IMG/VR virus record: IMGVR_UViG_3300029309_000130
Span: 1 to 35,425 of that record
DNA from: a virus
Length of the DNA: 35,425 nt
Direction: 5' to 3' (one strand)
Part shown: positions 16,610-23,755 of the stretch, one piece after another
Position numbering within the stretch: the first letter of the stretch is position 1
Layout: each line of letters begins with the position of its first letter
Position numbers and translations under genes: made by a program
Notes under the pieces: generated by a model
What the model was told of the DNA's origin: nothing
What the model saw: only the letters and a program-made list of their open reading frames with translations
Database searches by the model: none

Positions 16610-17692
16610 TTAAGACTTAAGTCCATTAGATAATGGTGTGTTTACAAAAATTTCAACCATAGGAATTTGGTCGATGTCATAAGTAACACCATAGTTAGAA
16701 CCTGTGCGAAGTGCAGCATTAGTTGGGTTGTCAGCAGCGTTTGTCCACTTAGTTCCCATAACGTGATAAGCACTATGGTAGTCAACAGACATAACATCTT
16801 GCTTAGATAAGATGTTTCTTTCTGCTTCAATACCTAGCTCAGACTGTTGACCTTCAAGAATTGTTCCTGACTTCATTAAGTAGCAACGGAACTCTTGACG
16901 ATTACCACTAGATGTTGGATCGTTGATGTTTACCTGAGAGTCGATTACAACTGTGCAACCAGCAAACTGACCGATTGATCTGTCAGTTACACCAACTCCA
17001 CCACCACCCCAGGTAATGCCAGTACCAGTTGATAAGGCAGATGTTGAGAATGTTAGTAGACCTACCTGGTATAGATAGTAAGCAACCGCAGGGTGAACTA
17101 TAAGAAGATCAAGTTCCTCTCCTCTTTCTCCTATAAGAGAACGAGCTTCTGCAACAGTAGCAGCAGTAAGATAGTTTGCTTCGGCACTAGCACTAGAACT
17201 ACCAACTTGCTTCTCAAGGCGGTGACCATTAAGAGCAGTATGGAATAAACCAGTTAGAGTTTCAAATAAACGAACAGAGTTCAATTTATTGATAGCATCT
17301 GCAAGTTGATTTCTGATGTGACCCATTGGATCTTCGCCAGCAGCCAAAATAGCTACATCATCAACAGCATAAGCAAAACCTCTGTGACAGATAGTTGCAA
17401 CTTGCGTATCTGTACCGATTTTTTGAGGTGTTAGATAACCAGCACCACTTGTTCCCCATGTACCTGTACCATCTAAAATTTCTTCAGTTGGTGCGATTGG
17501 GTTAAATTCTGGAACCTGTATTCTTGTTCCTCCTGCTGTTGCATCAAGCAAAGCATTACGAACTACAGCACCGGACTGTATAAATAGGCTACGCTCTTTG
17601 ATAGCTTGAGAAACGTAAGCACTAAAGTTATTTCTTTTAACGATGTCCGCTAATAAGACACCGCCAGTATAATTCTGAAACGGAGCAGCCAT
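16610..17692 (-). CDS. Major capsid protein (360 aa)
   Basis: The product contains QNYTGGVLLADIVKRNNFSA, IQVPEFNPIAPTEEI, AAGEDPMGHIRNQLADAINK, ELDLLIVHPAVAYYLYQVGL, the segment AGCTVVIDSQV and NILSKQDVMSVDYHSAYHVM. These are typical of one HK97-fold capsid family found in phages with DUF4055 portals. It follows the scaffold gene and is bracketed by a structured leader and a terminator, as expected for the most abundant virion protein. There is no obvious delta domain and no recognised protease nearby, so maturation cleavage is uncertain. Confidence 0.88.
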   Translation of the reverse strand: MAAPFQNYTGGVLLADIVKRNNFSAYVSQAIKERSLFIQSGAVVRNALLDATAGGTRIQVPEFNPIAPTEEILDGTGTWGTSGAGYLTPQKIGTDTQVATICHRGFAYAVDDVAILAAGEDPMGHIRNQLADAINKLNSVRLFETLTGLFHTALNGHRLEKQVGSSSASAEANYLTAATVAEARSLIGERGEELDLLIVHPAVAYYLYQVGLLTFSTSALSTGTGITWGGGGVGVTDRSIGQFAGCTVVIDSQVNINDPTSSGNRQEFRCYLMKSGTILEGQQSELGIEAERNILSKQDVMSVDYHSAYHVMGTKWTNAADNPTNAALRTGSNYGVTYDIDQIPMVEIFVNTPLSNGLKS

Positions 17693-17721
17693 TGGCTTAT
17701 TTAGAAGTTAGTTTTACATTT

Positions 17722-17794
17722 CCAAGTCACGGACTTGGTAACACTTTTCAAGCCACGGACTTGAAAGTAAATTCTTAAATCACGGATTTCAGAA
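17722..17794 (-). repeat. Three tandem triloop hairpins in the capsid mRNA leader
   Basis: Three units lie between the scaffold stop and the capsid ATG: CCAAGTC-ACG-GACTTGG (17722-17738), a 26-base unit ACTTTTCAAG...CTTGAAAGT around CCACGGA (17743-17768), and AAATC-ACG-GATTT (17777-17789) with TTCT/AGAA outer pairs (17772-17794). All share the core TCACGGA or CCACGGA in the loop, while the stems differ and keep pairing. Compensatory changes point to an RNA or protein-bound hairpin. Confidence 0.8.
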
Positions 17795-17807
17795 AGTACT
17801 TTTTGTT

Positions 17808-18533
17808 TTAAGTGTTTTGAGCCTCTTGCTTCAGCACGGCTGCCATCTGAGGATCTTGTTCTGATATTAGCATTTGTTGAGTTATATTGCCCGTTTTCCA
17901 GGGATTTGGCTGTCCACTTCCTGCATTTGCAACAGGACTTGGTTTTGCACCCATTCCAGCAGCACTACTAGGTTTGAAATGATGTTCCCAACCACTACCA
18001 GGATTTTTAAGACTGCCGAGATAGGTATTGAAATCTTGCTCAACTCCACCATTAAGAACAACTACTTTACCTTCAGCGTTTTTTTGTAACTTTCCCTGTA
18101 ACAATGACAAGGTTTGCTCGGCATTTATAGCTCCAAGATTACTTATGGCTGCTAATGCTTCTTGTTTAGTATTCGCAGCTTCATTAGAATTTTGTAAATC
18201 TTGTATCTGCTGTTTAAGATTATTTACCTCGTTTTGCATTTCTTGATTTGTTTTATTTGCCTCTTCCCATAAAGGCTTATACATTCCCTGATCTTCTAAT
18301 GCCTTATTTCTATCGTCATAGTATTGACCTATTTTGCTCTTGGCATTTTTAAATTTTTGCTCCGCTTCTTCAGCAGCCTTACGTTGTTGGTCTGCCAATG
18401 CCTCTGCTTTTGCAGCACGTTCATTTGCTTCCTGTAATTGTTTAGCTAAATCATTTACAGGTGGGGCTGGTGGTGTACTAACTTCTGATGTAGAAGTTTC
18501 TGGTGTTTGCTCAATCACTTTTTCTTCAATCAT
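17808..18533 (-). CDS. Scaffolding protein
   Basis: The 241-residue protein is acidic and Pro/Thr-rich at the N-terminus. It then forms a long coiled coil from about residue 28 to 120 (AKQLQEANERAAKAEALADQ and QNEVNNLKQQIQDLQNSNEA). It ends in a flexible part with the conserved GQPNPWKTGNITQQ and a final helix MAAVLKQEA. That helix-rich design with NPWK near the end is typical of phage scaffolds lying just upstream of the capsid gene. No protease motif is seen. The start is two bases after the previous stop (TAA-TT-ATG). Confidence 0.82.
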   Translation of the reverse strand: MIEEKVIEQTPETSTSEVSTPPAPPVNDLAKQLQEANERAAKAEALADQQRKAAEEAEQKFKNAKSKIGQYYDDRNKALEDQGMYKPLWEEANKTNQEMQNEVNNLKQQIQDLQNSNEAANTKQEALAAISNLGAINAEQTLSLLQGKLQKNAEGKVVVLNGGVEQDFNTYLGSLKNPGSGWEHHFKPSSAAGMGAKPSPVANAGSGQPNPWKTGNITQQMLISEQDPQMAAVLKQEAQNT

Positions 18534-18535
18534 AA

Positions 18536-18826
18536 TTAACTAGCGGAGGTAAATTTTTGTAGTTCGGCTATTAAATCTGCCTTGTTATGTCTCTTATCTA
18601 ACTCAAGACCTATAGTTCGACCATAAGTTTCAAGTTGAGCTTTAGTCATATCCTCAAACTTAGAAATTGTTTCTTGTTGTAATTCTAATTTTTCTTTCTT
18701 TTTAGGCTCTGGAGCAGGACATACTGTTCCAGGAGTATTGCCCATTCTTTCAGATAAGCCAGGTTCTACAAGTTCCCACTTCCAAGATCCATCGGGCTGA
18801 AGTACCTTATCTAAGGATTTAGCCAT
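18536..18826 (-). CDS. SAP/Rho-N-like small protein between portal and scaffold
   Basis: The 96-residue product has an N-terminal LQPDGSWKWELVEPG stretch, a Pro/Lys-rich linker, and a C-terminal helix-extended-helix: SKFEDMTKAQLETYGRTIGL, ELDKRHNKADLIAELQKF. That matches SAP, HeH or Rho-N type domains, which bind nucleic acid in some proteins. In phage head gene clusters such small proteins are often found before the scaffold. Its role could be capsid-associated DNA binding, which remains inference. A TGC-TACAAT element precedes it. Confidence 0.6.
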   Translation of the reverse strand: MAKSLDKVLQPDGSWKWELVEPGLSERMGNTPGTVCPAPEPKKKEKLELQQETISKFEDMTKAQLETYGRTIGLELDKRHNKADLIAELQKFTSAS

Positions 18827-18835
18827 AAAAATATG

Positions 18836-18857
18836 TATATTTATCTACTATTGTAGC
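18836..18857 (-). promoter_or_regulatory. Probable late promoter, extended -10 TGC-TACAAT
   Basis: The minus strand reads TGCTACAATAGTAGATAAAT, an extended -10 (TGn before TACAAT) without a clear -35. The ATG of the SAP-like gene lies 24 bases beyond it. It sits directly after the portal stop. Confidence 0.5.
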
Positions 18858-18860
18858 AGA

Positions 18861-20303
18861 CTATTCAGATTTGACTTCATTTGCATTTGGTAAAACTTCA
18901 CCTTGTACCAAAATATCTCTAAACTCCTCTCTGTCTATTACCTGTTGTTCAAATAATGAATTTAACGCTGTAATGTCCTGACCTATTAATCTCTCAATAT
19001 CAAAATCTCTACTAATTTTTACTTCTGGTGGCTCGATTCCTACATATTCAGCAGAAAAATTAAAACATTTTTGTAGTTTTTGCTCAAGTTCCATAGAAAC
19101 CATTGCAAGCATAGAATTTGTATCTACCCTATCCAATCTTCTAGCGTCAGCAGATTCCGCTACAAACTTCTGTTGTGATAATGTACTAATACCAAGAGTA
19201 GCCATTTGCATCTGTAATTCTTTAATCTCTGCTGACTGAGCATCAAAAGCACTACTGGCTGGTTCTACATAGTAAATTTTATTTCCTGGTTGTGTCGCCA
19301 TTGCATAATTTACAGATATAGCAAGGTCTTTGGTCTGATCGTCATAGCCTTCCATGACAAGCATAGGCTGAGATGCAACGTGCAAGCTATGAATTAAATC
19401 AGCCTGTCTTTGAAAATGTGCAAGATTTAAATATGCAATATCAAGTAAAGGTGGTTTACTTACTAAATTTTCAGTTTTACCAGAATAAATAGTAACTAAT
19501 GGTATTTCACCAAGAGAAAAATTACCAGATTCAGCTAATTTATAATCTTCTCCAGTTGTTCCCGTACTAAATTCACCCATATAGGAATTATCATCAACGT
19601 CATACATCGCATCAACTTGATCTTTTTTACGAAAAACTCTGTAATTTCCAGGTTCAATAACTCTTACCTGTTCAAATACTTTTTCGCCAAAGTCTCCATC
19701 AGGTAAAACAGCTTTTTCTGCAATCCTCGCCTGTATAAGATTTCCATAATTAGATTCTCTATCTAATCTCCAGCCCAAAAGATTCGTAGGATCCACTTCA
19801 ATCCAGTAAGGTCTACGATTTTGCTGTCTTTCCTCTGCAAGACTTAATGCACCAGAAGGTGCTGGATAATCTACAAGAATATGACTTTGACCATAAGTTA
19901 ATGAACACATAAGTATTCTTCTTGCGTATTCATCTAAATCTGAACCGCAGCCATCAACATCTGCCTTAAAAGTTTCAGTCCAGTATGGATCTCCTGTCAG
20001 AGTTATAGGTTTTCTTAATACAAGACCTGTAGCTGCTCTTATCAATCTTTGTGTAAAAGGAGAAAATACAGCACGATTTACTCTTGCCATATATGCTGTG
20101 TAATCTTCTCTTGGTTCTAATGGTAAAAATGCTTCGCTATTTTCTCTAAGATATTCTGTTCCTTCAGTAACAGCCTTCATTATTTCCCAACCTTTCATCA
20201 TGTCGAGAACAGCCCTCGTGCGAGTAAAAGGACTGTCTATATCATTAATAGTTGTAGAGGTTTGTACCTTTGTTCTGTAGTCTCCAGGAATTGAATAAGT
20301 CAT
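18861..20303 (-). CDS. Portal protein (DUF4055 type)
   Basis: The 480-residue protein shows MMKGWEIMKAVTEGTEYLRE, FLPLEPREDYTAYMARVNRA, TQRLIRAATGLVLRKPITL, the middle part ILMCSLTYGQSHILVDYPAP, PYWIEVDPTNLLGWRLDR and AYLNLAHFQRQADLIHSLHV. These are landmarks of the DUF4055 portal family. The C-terminal long helix (VAESADARRLDRVDTNSMLA) is the usual clip/crown region. It sits upstream of scaffold and capsid. It should form the dodecameric channel for DNA packaging and contact the large terminase. Confidence 0.87.
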   Translation of the reverse strand: MTYSIPGDYRTKVQTSTTINDIDSPFTRTRAVLDMMKGWEIMKAVTEGTEYLRENSEAFLPLEPREDYTAYMARVNRAVFSPFTQRLIRAATGLVLRKPITLTGDPYWTETFKADVDGCGSDLDEYARRILMCSLTYGQSHILVDYPAPSGALSLAEERQQNRRPYWIEVDPTNLLGWRLDRESNYGNLIQARIAEKAVLPDGDFGEKVFEQVRVIEPGNYRVFRKKDQVDAMYDVDDNSYMGEFSTGTTGEDYKLAESGNFSLGEIPLVTIYSGKTENLVSKPPLLDIAYLNLAHFQRQADLIHSLHVASQPMLVMEGYDDQTKDLAISVNYAMATQPGNKIYYVEPASSAFDAQSAEIKELQMQMATLGISTLSQQKFVAESADARRLDRVDTNSMLAMVSMELEQKLQKCFNFSAEYVGIEPPEVKISRDFDIERLIGQDITALNSLFEQQVIDREEFRDILVQGEVLPNANEVKSE

Positions 20304-20306
20304 CAG

Positions 20307-20573
20307 TTAACACCTCCACCTTTTTAATGCTAATGCTTTTCTAGTTGGTCTGCCCTTACTATCTTTCATTGGTCCTTTTACCCCTTTCATACGAGCACAA
20401 AAAGATTTTCTTCTTGCTGCTCTTTTTCCTGTTGGGTTCTTTTCAGTAACAGGTGCTTGTAAATTACTTCCTGTGGCACGATTATATTTAGCTCTTCCTT
20501 TCGCAGTCAGTCCTCCCTTCTTAGACTTTTCGCCTCTACCAACGGATAAACTGACTCCTCTACGTTTAGCCAT
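20307..20573 (-). CDS. Small basic protein (DUF6321-like)
   Basis: The 88 residues are strongly basic: SKKGGLTAKGRAKYNRATGS, NPTGKRAARRKSFCARMKGV and KGRPTRKALALKRWRC. The sequence block GGLTAKGR...SFCARMKG is, to my memory, conserved in many phages, named DUF6321. It lies just before the portal. The high charge suggests DNA contact in the head, but no function is established. The start ATG overlaps the previous stop (TAATG). Confidence 0.75.
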   Translation of the reverse strand: MAKRRGVSLSVGRGEKSKKGGLTAKGRAKYNRATGSNLQAPVTEKNPTGKRAARRKSFCARMKGVKGPMKDSKGRPTRKALALKRWRC

Positions 20574-20740
20574 TATTTTCCTTTTTTCCTCATAGCTATT
20601 CTATGTGCTTCCATAAATGTTTTACCCTTTAACATCTCTTCCTTCATTATCGTCATGTGTTTTGCAGTATGAGTACCCTTCTTCTTGTGATTTGCTAAAG
20701 CAGTCTTTTGCCTATCTGTAAGTTGTTTTTTAACTTTCAT
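20573..20740 (-). CDS. Tiny basic protein (55 aa) before the portal region
   Basis: The frame reads MKVKKQLTDRQKTALANHKK, then MTIMKEEMLKGKTFMEAHRI, ending MRKKGK. The start overlaps the previous stop (ATGA) and the end overlaps the next start (TAATG), so it is translated as part of the cluster. Lys-rich with two helices; unknown function. Confidence 0.75.
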   Translation of the reverse strand: MKVKKQLTDRQKTALANHKKKGTHTAKHMTIMKEEMLKGKTFMEAHRIAMRKKGK

Positions 20741-20862
20741 TTCTTTTTCCTCTTTTTTTTCTTGGAACGTAACTTTTTAAGATCCGCAGCAGTAATCTTA
20801 TCCCGTGGTGGGGCAACAGCAGCGAGTTTACGTTGCTTTGCTGAATAAGATTTCTTAGGCAT
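20737..20862 (-). CDS. Tiny basic protein (41 aa)
   Basis: The frame reads MPKKSYSAKQRKLAAVAPPR and ends in a run of Lys and Arg. The pattern YSAKQRKLAAxAxPRxKITA-ADL recurs in small proteins near phage portals as I recall. The start overlaps the tail-tube stop (TAATG), the end overlaps the next start by four bases. Confidence 0.75.
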   Translation of the reverse strand: MPKKSYSAKQRKLAAVAPPRDKITAADLKKLRSKKKKRKKK

Positions 20863-21278
20863 TAGAGAGCAGAAGTGATAGCACCAGTTGTTATAAAACT
20901 TACTGATACTGTAGAAATTTCACCAACAGTAGAAGCAAGTGAAGTTCCTGTAATAATTCCGTTAAAACTTAGTTTTTTAGCTCCAGATGTATCTAAAAAT
21001 AAGTTAAATGAAGCATCACCAGCATCTTCAGCAGTTAATACATCACTAATAATTTCAGCAGTATTGTCACCAGATGTTGCTGTATAGAGAAGATCAACTG
21101 TACCAGATCCAGAAATTAAACTACCTACAAAACTTCTTGATGTATCTCCATGAGCAGTAGTCTCTAATGTGTCCTTTGTAGTATCTAATGTCCACGCTGT
21201 TGTAGAAGCTATAGCTCCAACTGATCCAGTTCCGTTATCAAATGATACAGAGCCTTCTTCACCACGAAAAAATGCCAT
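20862..21278 (-). CDS. Probable major tail (tube) protein, misplaced into the head cluster
   Basis: The 138-residue protein begins FFRGEEGSVSFDNGTG and contains AWTLDTTKDTLETTAHGDTS, SFVGSLISGSGTVDLLYTAT, then FNLFLDTSGAKKLSFNGI and a Ser/Thr-rich beta end. DTTxDTLETTAHGDTSRxFV followed by GSGTVDLLY is the standard loop region of tail tube proteins. No other tube candidate exists between the connectors and the tape measure, where lambda keeps gene V. So the tube gene has moved between terminase and portal. A head-decoration role is an alternative but fits less well. Confidence 0.72.
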   Translation of the reverse strand: MAFFRGEEGSVSFDNGTGSVGAIASTTAWTLDTTKDTLETTAHGDTSRSFVGSLISGSGTVDLLYTATSGDNTAEIISDVLTAEDAGDASFNLFLDTSGAKKLSFNGIITGTSLASTVGEISTVSVSFITTGAITSAL

Positions 21279-21320
21279 GATTTCAATAAAATTTTACTTA
21301 TACGACTATCTTACCTTGAA
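21279..21320 (-). promoter_or_regulatory. Possible promoter for the tail-tube gene
   Basis: The minus strand carries GGTAAGATAGTCGTATAAGT, 20-30 bases before the ATG at 21278. TAAGAT followed by AGTCG parallels the TACAAT/TATAGT plus AGTAGA strings of the other late promoters. There is no clear -35. Confidence 0.3.
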
Positions 21321-21336
21321 ACTGCGTTTTTCACAG

Positions 21337-21441
21337 TTATTTTTTCTTTTTAGTTGATTTTTTTGTAGTTTTTTTCTTCTTTCCTTTGCGTACAGAAGCT
21401 ATGTAACCCTGACACCTTGCCATTGCATGAGATTTTGCCAT
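21337..21441 (-). CDS. Tiny Lys-rich protein (34 aa)
   Basis: The frame reads MAKSHAMARCQGYIASVRKG followed by Lys and Thr runs. AAGGAG lies eight bases upstream of the ATG, a clear ribosome site. It follows the DUF5872-like gene by two bases. Too basic to be other than nucleic-acid-associated, but no family known to me. Confidence 0.65.
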   Translation of the reverse strand: MAKSHAMARCQGYIASVRKGKKKKTTKKSTKKKK

Positions 21442-21443
21442 TT

Positions 21444-21734
21444 TTAACTCCTTTTTTTACGTTTTTTACGTCTATGTTGATATGTTATCTTCTTACTGCT
21501 TGTTTTTTCACGTTTGAACCTAGCTTTTTCACTTGCTGACATTTCTCCTACAGTCTTAGGTGTCTTACTTGATACACGTTTTTTTGGTCTACAAGCAGGA
21601 TAACCTCGCTTTTCACCTTTTGATCGACCACACGGTTTACCAGTTTTTACATCAACCCAATTTTCTTTGAACCAACGGGTAAGACCGCCACTACTTCTTG
21701 CCACGTTTTTTCTCCACTCGGTAAGTTCCACCAC
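21444..21734 (-). CDS. DUF5872-like basic protein, GTG start
   Basis: The 96-residue product has GGLTRWFKENWVDVKTGKPC, GRSKGEKRGYPACRPKKRVS and a basic tail EKARFKREKTSSKKITY. The block WF-ENWVDVKTGKPCGR-KGE-RGYPACRP is very well conserved in marine phages, as far as I know. Three cysteine-containing turns suggest metal binding is possible. Start is GTG at 21734. It overlaps the previous ORF by 44 bases in another frame. Confidence 0.78.
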   Translation of the reverse strand: MVELTEWRKNVARSSGGLTRWFKENWVDVKTGKPCGRSKGEKRGYPACRPKKRVSSKTPKTVGEMSASEKARFKREKTSSKKITYQHRRKKRKKRS

Positions 21735-21852
21735 GCTTTTTGTACTCTCGTACTAGCCACGCATTAGCATAAGCACTTGGGTAAACCTTAAATTTACGCT
21801 TTGCCTCTGCTTTTACCCTAGAATATAACGCTTTATTTACAGGAACATTCAC
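21691..21852 (-). CDS. Small conserved basic protein with YPSAYANAWLVREYKKRGG
   Basis: The 53-residue frame (GTG at 21852, with GGAGG a dozen bases upstream) contains ALYSRVKAEAKRKF followed by VYPSAYANAWLVREYKKRGG, a string strongly conserved in cyanophage proteins. It overlaps the 3' part of the small Lys-rich ORF upstream and the 5' part of the DUF5872-like gene downstream. Unknown function; the conserved YPSAYANxWLV motif is a good sign that the frame is real. Confidence 0.78.
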   Translation of the reverse strand: MNVPVNKALYSRVKAEAKRKFKVYPSAYANAWLVREYKKRGGTYRVEKKRGKK

Positions 21853-21913
21853 TTCTTTTCTTACCTCCCTTTTTCTTTTTCTTCTTCTTTTTCATACCTG
21901 TGTGATAAGGCAT
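21833..21913 (-). CDS. Very small Lys-rich ORF (26 aa)
   Basis: The frame reads MPYHTGMKKKKKKKKGGKKR and ends SECSCK. The MPYHTG start recurs in small phage proteins near terminases as I recall, which is the only reason to call it. It lies 20 bases past the large-terminase stop and overlaps the following ORF. Confidence 0.5.
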   Translation of the reverse strand: MPYHTGMKKKKKKKKGGKKRSECSCK

Positions 21914-21932
21914 AATAAAAATTAGGTAACTC

Positions 21933-23189
21933 TTAGTATATTCTAAACGAAGTTTGGCCTAATGTCTCTGGCTTGGCAAGGTTAAACTGTTGTAAGCAAA
22001 GATAACCAAAAGCATCAAACGCATGGTCAACTCCCAAGTTCTTATTAGGTAATCCCGTATTAGGTGCATAAGTTAAGGTTCTAAGTGCCTTTATCAATTC
22101 TTTACAACGTGGGTGAATAAATGTTCTTCGATCTCCATTCGCATCATACAAAGCTGTATTTATTGAAGTGATCTTATCTCTGATTTTCCAGGGAGATCTT
22201 GGACTCATAACTGTAAATCCACTTCTTCTTAAAATATTGTGGTCTGTAACTCCGACTCCACTTGTTTTTCTTGCACTTCCAGTAGGGTCTGGACACGCAA
22301 TTATTCTTCGATCTACTCCATATCTTCTTATAACTTCTTCCGCAAAATCCCAAGTTGTTGCTCCACCCGTCAACATGATTTCGTCAAACACATAAAGACA
22401 GTTATTATGCTTAACCGCACATATTCCTGCCATCGGATCCACGTTGAAATCTAAACCCAAAATTAAAGGTAACATCTGTAAATCTTGAACTTCACTACTA
22501 ATGTTGTCATCGCCAAAACTAACAGCTACCAAACCAGTAAGATTTTCAAAACTTGCCTCAAATTCTTGCTTGAATGTTCTGTTATCTAGTTGAGCCTTCG
22601 CAGCCTCCACTTCCTCTGCTGGAACATTTCCCCCGTCTATCGTAGTAAAACTCCATCTTTTCCAATCTCCCGTGGAATCTTCTGGAACGTAACACCATAA
22701 ATCGTAAAACCAGCTTGCCGTGCCATCGGGTGTTGATATAAATAGTGCCCAACCCTGTTTATCTGCCAGTGCTGGTCGAATAACTTGGAACCATACGTCA
22801 GAATCCATAAAAGCTGCCTCGTCTAGTACAACACCAGCTAAACTTCGGCCTCTTAATGTGGTTGCGTTTTCTGTTCCCTTTAGTTCAATTAACGAGCCAT
22901 TGATTAGTTCGATCTTTAAGTCGGTTTCGTTTTTGCTTTTTACCCATGATGTAGGTACTAATTTTTTTAATTCCTTCCAGGCAATGTCTTTTGCCATGCG
23001 GTATGTAGGTGCACAATAAAAATATGTTTCGCCTGGTCGTTTAATCGCTGCATTTACGAGTTCAATACATGATAAATAGGATTTTCCAAATCTTCTGCCA
23101 GCCACCAGTACCCTAAATCTGTTTTTTGCATTGAACACCTCCCCCTGTGCCCATCTTAATGTTAAGTTTTCTCGTGTTTTTACACTCAT
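21933..23189 (-). CDS. terL: Terminase large subunit (418 aa)
   Basis: The ATPase has Walker A at residues 30-37 (AGRRFGKS), Walker B L122-D123-E124 in GVVLDEAAF, and a coupling segment LFISTPDGT. The nuclease has an acidic motif ILGLDFNVDPM, then CPDPTGSARKTSGVGVTD and the last acidic motif GVDHAFDAFGYL. Everything needed for packaging ATPase and DNA cleavage is present, although 418 residues is short for the family. The start was set at ATG 23189; a TTG at 23198 would add MYY but overlaps a TTTTGTA-C-TACATG operator-like half site. It is divergent from the small subunit. Confidence 0.93.
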   Translation of the reverse strand: MSVKTRENLTLRWAQGEVFNAKNRFRVLVAGRRFGKSYLSCIELVNAAIKRPGETYFYCAPTYRMAKDIAWKELKKLVPTSWVKSKNETDLKIELINGSLIELKGTENATTLRGRSLAGVVLDEAAFMDSDVWFQVIRPALADKQGWALFISTPDGTASWFYDLWCYVPEDSTGDWKRWSFTTIDGGNVPAEEVEAAKAQLDNRTFKQEFEASFENLTGLVAVSFGDDNISSEVQDLQMLPLILGLDFNVDPMAGICAVKHNNCLYVFDEIMLTGGATTWDFAEEVIRRYGVDRRIIACPDPTGSARKTSGVGVTDHNILRRSGFTVMSPRSPWKIRDKITSINTALYDANGDRRTFIHPRCKELIKALRTLTYAPNTGLPNKNLGVDHAFDAFGYLCLQQFNLAKPETLGQTSFRIY

Positions 23190-23289
23190 GTAGTACAAAA
23201 TAACCCTAATTTTAATTTATTTTGTAGTTTTTATCGACTAATTAGCTATTTTAAGGTTATTATTCAATTAATAACATAAGTTTCAGTCC
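23189..23289. promoter_or_regulatory. Divergent control region between terminase genes
   Basis: The 100 bases between the two terminase starts are AT-rich. TTTTGTACTACATGAG overlaps the large-subunit start on the minus strand and matches half of the operator family. ACTACAAAATAA (minus, 23228-23217) is a possible -10. No Shine-Dalgarno is visible for the small subunit, and the GTG start lies inside CAGTCCGTGACAG. Confidence 0.4.
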
Positions 23290-23724
23290 GTGACAGAAGC
23301 AATCCTACAGAATTTTGACGATAGATCCGTTCCAAAAAAGAGAAATCCTGGGAGATCTCCTGATATGGTTATAGAACAAAGGAGACAAAGGTTGTATAAA
23401 AGACAACTGGAAGGTCTTACTACAAGACATTTGGTTTTAGAACATTCTTCCAGAGAGGGAGTATGTGTAAAGACTGCTTGGAATGATTGGAAAGAGGTAA
23501 GTAAATGGAATGATGAAGATTGGCAGAAAGATAGAGAAAATATGATAGCTAGACTTCAAGCTATGAGAGTTAGACTTTTTGATAAGGCTGTGAAGAAAGG
23601 CCAGTTTCAGACTGCTGCTCAAATATTGGATTCATTGGGTAAAGTAGTAGGGGAGAGTGTGGAGACTGTAAACATAAATGCTCCAGAACTAGCTATACGA
23701 ATAGAAAATCAAAAAGATAGTTGA
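23290..23724 (+). CDS. terS: Probable terminase small subunit (144 aa), GTG start
   Basis: An HTH-like N-terminal region (residues 27-65: RQRLYKRQLEGLTTRHLVLE, GVCVKTAWNDWKEV) precedes a long helical middle (KDRENMIARLQAMRVRLFDK). AAQILDSLGKVVGESVE is close to the oligomerisation helices of small terminases. Its neighbour is the large terminase, but the two are on opposite strands. The only start in frame after the upstream stop is GTG at 23290. It should form a ring that binds the packaging site and passes DNA to the large subunit. No alternative small subunit exists in the window. Confidence 0.72.
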   Translation: MTEAILQNFDDRSVPKKRNPGRSPDMVIEQRRQRLYKRQLEGLTTRHLVLEHSSREGVCVKTAWNDWKEVSKWNDEDWQKDRENMIARLQAMRVRLFDKAVKKGQFQTAAQILDSLGKVVGESVETVNINAPELAIRIENQKDS

Positions 23725-23749
23725 CACTATTGTAGTATTGTACTATAAT
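23721..23749 (+). promoter_or_regulatory. Consensus sigma70 promoter with operator in the spacer
   Basis: TTGACA (23721-23726), 17 bases, TATAAT (23744-23749): both hexamers are perfect. The spacer CTATTGTAGTATTGTAC carries two half sites of the TATTGTA operator family, one running into the -10 (TATTGTA-C-TATAATA). The -35 overlaps the small-terminase stop codon. No plus-strand gene follows for 2.4 kb. Confidence 0.8.
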
Positions 23750-23755
23750 AAATAA

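Noticed and set aside
17722-17794. CRISPR-like short repeats
   Set aside because: Only three units, unequal stems, no constant repeat with unique spacers and no cas gene.
23191-23198. TTG at 23198 as the large terminase start
   Set aside because: ATG at 23189 is close and normal. The upstream triplets are part of an operator-like half site. The TTG has an AGGG at suitable distance, so this is not fully excluded.
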